The position numbers were made by a program, and so were the translations under genes. Below are positions 6,629-9,283 of a stretch of 9,283 nucleotides of DNA, piece after piece. Source of the stretch: JBAZLV01 sp964586075 (GTDB taxonomy: Bacteria > Nitrospirota > UBA9217); contig CAZPGZ010000054.1 in the NCBI GenBank assembly GCA_964586075.1, forward strand, positions 1-9,283, given 5' to 3'. The first letter of the stretch is position 1; every line of letters begins with the position of its first letter. Under the pieces are notes generated by a model. That model made no database searches, was not told the origin of the DNA, and saw nothing but the letters and a program-made list of their open reading frames with translations.

Positions 6629-6991
6629 TTATTCTTCTTTTGAACGATGAGGCAGCGTTTCCTGCAATTCCTGCCGCAGGAGCGCTATTTCCTGAGCAAG
6701 TTGCTTGTTCTTTTCCGATAAACCCGAAATGACCACTGAAAAATGCAGGGTGATCAGCAAAAGGAATAGAAAGGCAAGCAAAAAAAGCAGCGACGGGGGA
6801 TAATAAATTCCTGCGAGCCGTGACAGGTATTCGAGCAGATCCCGTGATATCGAAAGCAGCAGAAGGACACCTCCTGCAAGAAGCCAGAGAATCGAGTACT
6901 TTTCCTTCAGCCGACCTCTTCGGATAAGCTCAACAACGGTAAACAGAACAGCCCCGCTGCATGCAATCGCGGCAATCTTGAGCAGGTCCAT
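6629..6991 (-). CDS. DUF2304 family small membrane protein
   Basis: A 120-residue inner-membrane protein of the DUF2304 family. It has three hydrophobic helices (about 4-22, 33-50 and 66-88). The polar loop between helices 1 and 2 reads ELIRRGRLKEKYSILWLLAG, and PPSLLFLLAFLFLLLI opens helix 3; both are family hallmarks. A charged heptad-like tail (91-112, SEKNKQLAQEIALLRQELQE) likely forms a cytoplasmic coiled coil. The ATG at 6991 lies three bases after the stop of the GtrB-like gene, with GAGG at a good distance inside that gene's end, so the two are translationally linked. Family members are commonly found next to polyprenyl-phosphate-sugar synthase-like GT2 genes. A role as partner, membrane anchor or GtrA-like translocator of that enzyme is inference. 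Confidence 0.82.
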   Translation of the reverse strand: MDLLKIAAIACSGAVLFTVVELIRRGRLKEKYSILWLLAGGVLLLLSISRDLLEYLSRLAGIYYPPSLLFLLAFLFLLLITLHFSVVISGLSEKNKQLAQEIALLRQELQETLPHRSKEE

Positions 6992-6994
6992 ACG

Positions 6995-7690
6995 CTACCT
7001 CACTTTTTTCATAAGGTCAATGAAAATGGCCAAAAGCACCTTTGTCATATAATACACGGAACGCACCGGAGTTATCGACGACCGCCCCCCGGTCCGCTCC
7101 CGCATCGTGACTGCCGTTTCTCTTATGCGAAAATTCATTTTGTGCAGCAGAACAAGGGCTTCCACTTCAGGATAATCATCGGGATACGTTCGTGCAAAGA
7201 AATTGATGATCTGCCTGTTTGCCGCGCGGAACCCGGATGTACTATCCGTTACAGGAGTATCGAGAATCCGCGAGAGGATAAACGAAAATATCCAGATTCC
7301 TATGCCGCGGAAGGCGGAAGTCTTATAGCCCTGCGGAGCGAGGAACCTCGACCCGATCACGATATCCGCCGTCCCCTCCTCGAGAGGCTGAAGGAGTTTC
7401 TTTATTTCTCCGGCAATGTGCTGTCCGTCGCCGTCGAACTGGATTGCAACGTCGTAGAAATTCCGCTGCGCATAGCGGTATCCCGCCTGCACCGCGCCGC
7501 CGATCCCCAGGTTGAACGGCAGATTCAGCACGTTGACGCCCATCTCGGCAGCAATCCGGCCGGTGGCGTCTCGGGAGCCGTCATTCACCACCAGAATATC
7601 CGCGGTTGAGATGTTTTCGAGAAGGTCCCGGACCACCCCGGGAAGGCTTTCCTCCTCATTGTATGCGGGAATAATGACCAGTATTTTCAC
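6995..7690 (-). CDS. GtrB/DPM1-like GT2, polyprenyl-phosphate sugar synthase-like
   Basis: Likely transfers a sugar from a nucleotide donor to undecaprenyl phosphate on the cytoplasmic side, making the donor for a GT-C enzyme. From the GTG at 7690 (231 aa) it shows PAYNEEESL (8-16), VNDGSRDAT (35-43), NLGIGGAVQAGY (60-71), the metal-binding FDGDGQH (85-91), DSTSGFRA (149-156), YPEVEALVLLHK (173-184) and ERTGGRSSI (198-206), the DPM1-like order. It lacks the pair of C-terminal membrane helices found in GtrB proper; only a weakly hydrophobic, basic end (about 210-231) is present, so membrane attachment may come from the DUF2304 protein encoded three bases downstream. In-frame TTG at 7693 directly precedes the GTG; the GAGG upstream sits 7 bases from the GTG and 4 from the TTG, favouring the GTG. 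Confidence 0.85.
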   Translation of the reverse strand: MKILVIIPAYNEEESLPGVVRDLLENISTADILVVNDGSRDATGRIAAEMGVNVLNLPFNLGIGGAVQAGYRYAQRNFYDVAIQFDGDGQHIAGEIKKLLQPLEEGTADIVIGSRFLAPQGYKTSAFRGIGIWIFSFILSRILDTPVTDSTSGFRAANRQIINFFARTYPDDYPEVEALVLLHKMNFRIRETAVTMRERTGGRSSITPVRSVYYMTKVLLAIFIDLMKKVR

Positions 7691-7751
7691 CAATGGGCCT
7701 CGTACTATTTCGGTTTTACCACAATTAGGGGACCGCTTTCGGCAAGGCTGG

Positions 7752-8777
7752 TTATTCTTTGAGCGCTATTTCTCGGGCGGATATACGGTATGCCCGGAAC
7801 AGGCTGTACAGCTCCGAACGACTGATCCGCTTCACCAGTGAGAAAGCCCGCCGCTGCCGAATGACTCTGGGCAACGCTCTGAATGCGGAAAACCAGGCTT
7901 TGAGCAGGATACCGAAAGCGCTGAACACGGAATACTTTTCTGCAAATTTTCCACTCGCACCTTTGCCCGCAACAGCACCGAACAGGTGCAGCAACAAACG
8001 CTTTAGCGTAAAAAAAGGACTGACTGCAATAAGATCCCAGGGATAATACTTCAACAGCACCCAGATTCTGTTCCGCTCGACCAGAAACGCCTTGAACGGT
8101 GAATATGCGGACGAAGATGAGGAGTATTTATGAAAAACCTTTGCAGACGGTACATAGATGCATCCCCACCCGGCAAGTCTGGCGCGAAGGCCGATGTCTA
8201 CGTCATCAGCATAGGCAAAGAACTCTTCATCAAACAAACCGACGACATTCAACATCTCTCTGCGGTACAGCCCGGCACATCCGCTGGGGAAAAACGCTTC
8301 TTCGCGTCGGTCATGCTGTCCTTGGTCCGGTTCCAGTCTTCCCTTTCCCCTCGCCAATCCATCCGGATATAAAAGGAGCCCCACGTTGTCAATTACAGAT
8401 GGATTGTCATATGAAACTATCTTCGAAGCCCACATGCCGATATTTGGCGGGCCTTCTTCCGCTTCCTTCACCAGGTGCTCCAACCATCCGGAATCTGCTT
8501 TTGTGTCGTTGTTCAAAAAAGCCAGGTACTTTCCCCGGGCGAATTCAGCGCCCGCGTTGTTTCCGCCTGCATATCCGTGATTTGCAGAAAGCGGAACGGT
8601 CCTGACTGCCGGATACTGACTGCGAAGATATTCCGCTGAACCATCCTGAGACCCATTGTCCACCACGATCACTTCGAAGTTTTTAAAACGCTGCGCTGCA
8701 AGAGAATCAAGACATTCCCCGAGAAGGTGTTTGCCGTTCCAATTCACGATAATTACCGAAACAAGGGGATACGTCAA
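7752..8777 (-). CDS. GT2 glycosyltransferase, WcaA/COG1216 type
   Basis: Family-2 glycosyltransferase, first gene of the right unit. From the TTG at 8777 (341 aa) it reads MTYPLVSVIIVNWNGKHLL at the N-terminus, then VVDNGSQDGS (38-47), NHGYAGGNNAG (66-76), FLNNDT with the DxD-equivalent (87-92), an acceptor or base region FFAYADDVDIGLRARLAGW (186-204) and VFHKYSSSSSAYSPFK (214-229) before the conserved RNRIWVLLKYYP. The C-terminal ~110 residues are basic with amphipathic or hydrophobic stretches, probably binding the membrane. ATG at 8840 would add 21 residues, but a sigma70-like -10 box overlaps that ATG, so transcription would begin downstream of it. The extra residues (CRHICGQKLKKTSEK) are not conserved-looking, and AAGAG lies 7 bases before the TTG. 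The sugar transferred is unknown. Confidence 0.83.
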   Translation of the reverse strand: MTYPLVSVIIVNWNGKHLLGECLDSLAAQRFKNFEVIVVDNGSQDGSAEYLRSQYPAVRTVPLSANHGYAGGNNAGAEFARGKYLAFLNNDTKADSGWLEHLVKEAEEGPPNIGMWASKIVSYDNPSVIDNVGLLLYPDGLARGKGRLEPDQGQHDRREEAFFPSGCAGLYRREMLNVVGLFDEEFFAYADDVDIGLRARLAGWGCIYVPSAKVFHKYSSSSSAYSPFKAFLVERNRIWVLLKYYPWDLIAVSPFFTLKRLLLHLFGAVAGKGASGKFAEKYSVFSAFGILLKAWFSAFRALPRVIRQRRAFSLVKRISRSELYSLFRAYRISAREIALKE

Positions 8778-8835
8778 TGAGCAGCTCTTTTCTGATGTTT
8801 TCTTCAATTTTTGGCCGCAGATATGCCTGCAGGCA

Positions 8836-8864
8836 ATCATAATCCATTGCTAAAAAAGAGTCAA
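8836..8864 (-). promoter_or_regulatory. Sigma70-like promoter of the right (-) unit
   Basis: On the minus strand TTGACT (8864-8859, five of six matches) is separated by exactly 17 bases from TATGAT (8841-8836, five of six). Transcription would begin near 8829, inside the longest version of the GT2 reading frame. It lies between the EamA fragment and the first intact gene of the right unit, the natural place for an operon promoter. Prediction from sequence only. Confidence 0.55.
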
Positions 8865-8902
8865 CAAGTTCGCGCAATCTGAGAAGGATGCATCTTCCAT
8901 AT

Positions 8903-9142
8903 TCATCCAGCGAATACTACCACCACGAACCCCGCCAGCATCAAAACTGCCCCAAGCAGGCGTTCACGCATGTTCCGCTCGCGAAAGAGCAAAAAGCCAT
9001 AAACTGTTCCGATCAGCAGGCTCGTGCGTTTTACCGCAATGGTGTACGCGACATTGCCCATGCTGACGGCATACAGATATGACACCGTGGCCGCAACATC
9101 GAAAACGGCGGGCAGTACGGCAGCCTGGAAGGCATGTTTCAA
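8903..9142 (-). pseudogene. C-terminal fragment of an EamA/DMT-family transporter
   Basis: The 79-79-residue-scale reading frame encodes only the last three helices of a 10-helix EamA protein: VFDVAATVSYLYAVSMGN, AYTIAVKRTSLLIGTVYGFL, then the family hallmark FRERNMRERLLGAVLMLAGF. Full-length members have about 280-300 residues, and even SMR/ArnE-like half-size members have about 110 residues and four helices. The frame is closed by TAG at 9161-9163, and the only near start is TTG at 9142 without a clear ribosome site. None of the three minus-strand frames between 9143 and 9283 shows the missing helices. It is therefore most likely a remnant, although a frameshift close to the window edge cannot be excluded. 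EamA relatives such as ArnE/ArnF move undecaprenyl-phosphate sugars, which would suit this cluster. Confidence 0.6.
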
Positions 9143-9283
9143 AGGAAAAACAGTATCAAACTACTACGGTTCAGCTGTGTGACCTGCGCCTGGAAACAAT
9201 TGAAGCCTGCGGAAGGGATAGGCGTGCTCTGATTTTTTGCTGCACTTGCCGAAATAGGAATGTCTTCGTATCAGGGAGCCTGG
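9143..9283. other. Right edge, no recognisable gene
   Basis: All three minus-strand frames are interrupted (TAG TAG near 9161-9167, TGA at two other places), and their translations show no hydrophobic helices or known motif. I see no plus-strand gene either. It could be degenerate sequence upstream of the EamA fragment. Confidence 0.4.

Noticed and set aside
7142..7609. 155-codon plus-strand open frame antisense to the GtrB-like gene
   Set aside because: It lies entirely over conserved glycosyltransferase motifs on the other strand and has no promoter or ribosome site of its own.

Overview
This window is part of a surface-polysaccharide (O-antigen or exopolysaccharide type) gene cluster. The evidence is a Wzx-type flippase, four family-2 glycosyltransferases, a sugar-type methyltransferase, a polyprenyl-phosphate-sugar synthase-like enzyme with a DUF2304 partner, and a TMTC-like GT-C membrane glycosyltransferase. 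No sugar-nucleotide biosynthesis gene, polymerase (Wzy) or chain-length regulator is visible, so the cluster continues outside the window. Gene content and moderate GC fit a Gram-negative bacterium, possibly of the Thermodesulfobacteriota or Nitrospirota type, where TMTC-like proteins and EPS-associated winged-helix regulators are common. That assignment is an inference and is weak.

The layout is two convergent transcription units. The left unit (+ strand, about 60-4227) starts at a strong sigma70-like promoter that coincides with a perfect 7-bp inverted repeat. It encodes a winged-helix/Rossmann-like regulator, the flippase (ATGA overlap), a zinc-ribbon plus SAM methyltransferase (20-base overlap) and an RfbF-like putative rhamnosyltransferase. 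The right unit (- strand, about 8864 down to 4281) starts at a second sigma70-like promoter. It encodes a GT2, a GtrB/DPM1-like GT2, a DUF2304 membrane protein, a TMTC-like GT-C protein without its usual TPR tail, and a further GT2. The units meet tail to tail at 4228-4280. Upstream of the right promoter lies a fragment of an EamA-type transporter (8903-9142).

The left unit would build a lipid-linked repeat unit with rhamnose-like and methylated sugars in the cytoplasm and flip it across the membrane. The middle of the right unit looks like a three-part periplasmic decoration module. The GtrB-like enzyme would make a polyprenyl-phosphate sugar, the small membrane protein may assist or translocate it, and the GT-C protein would transfer the sugar outside. 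The logic resembles gtrABC, but with DUF2304 and TMTC-like parts in place of GtrA and GtrC.

The most notable signals are the palindromic operator candidate over the -10 box and start codon of the regulator, a G8 tract inside the flippase gene that could support phase variation, the tail-less TMTC-like protein, and a promoter whose -10 box overlaps the first ATG of a glycosyltransferase, which moves the likely start downstream. I see no tRNA, rRNA, CRISPR array, insertion sequence or integrase. No gene-free stretch exceeds 300 bases; the longest is the right edge (9143-9283).
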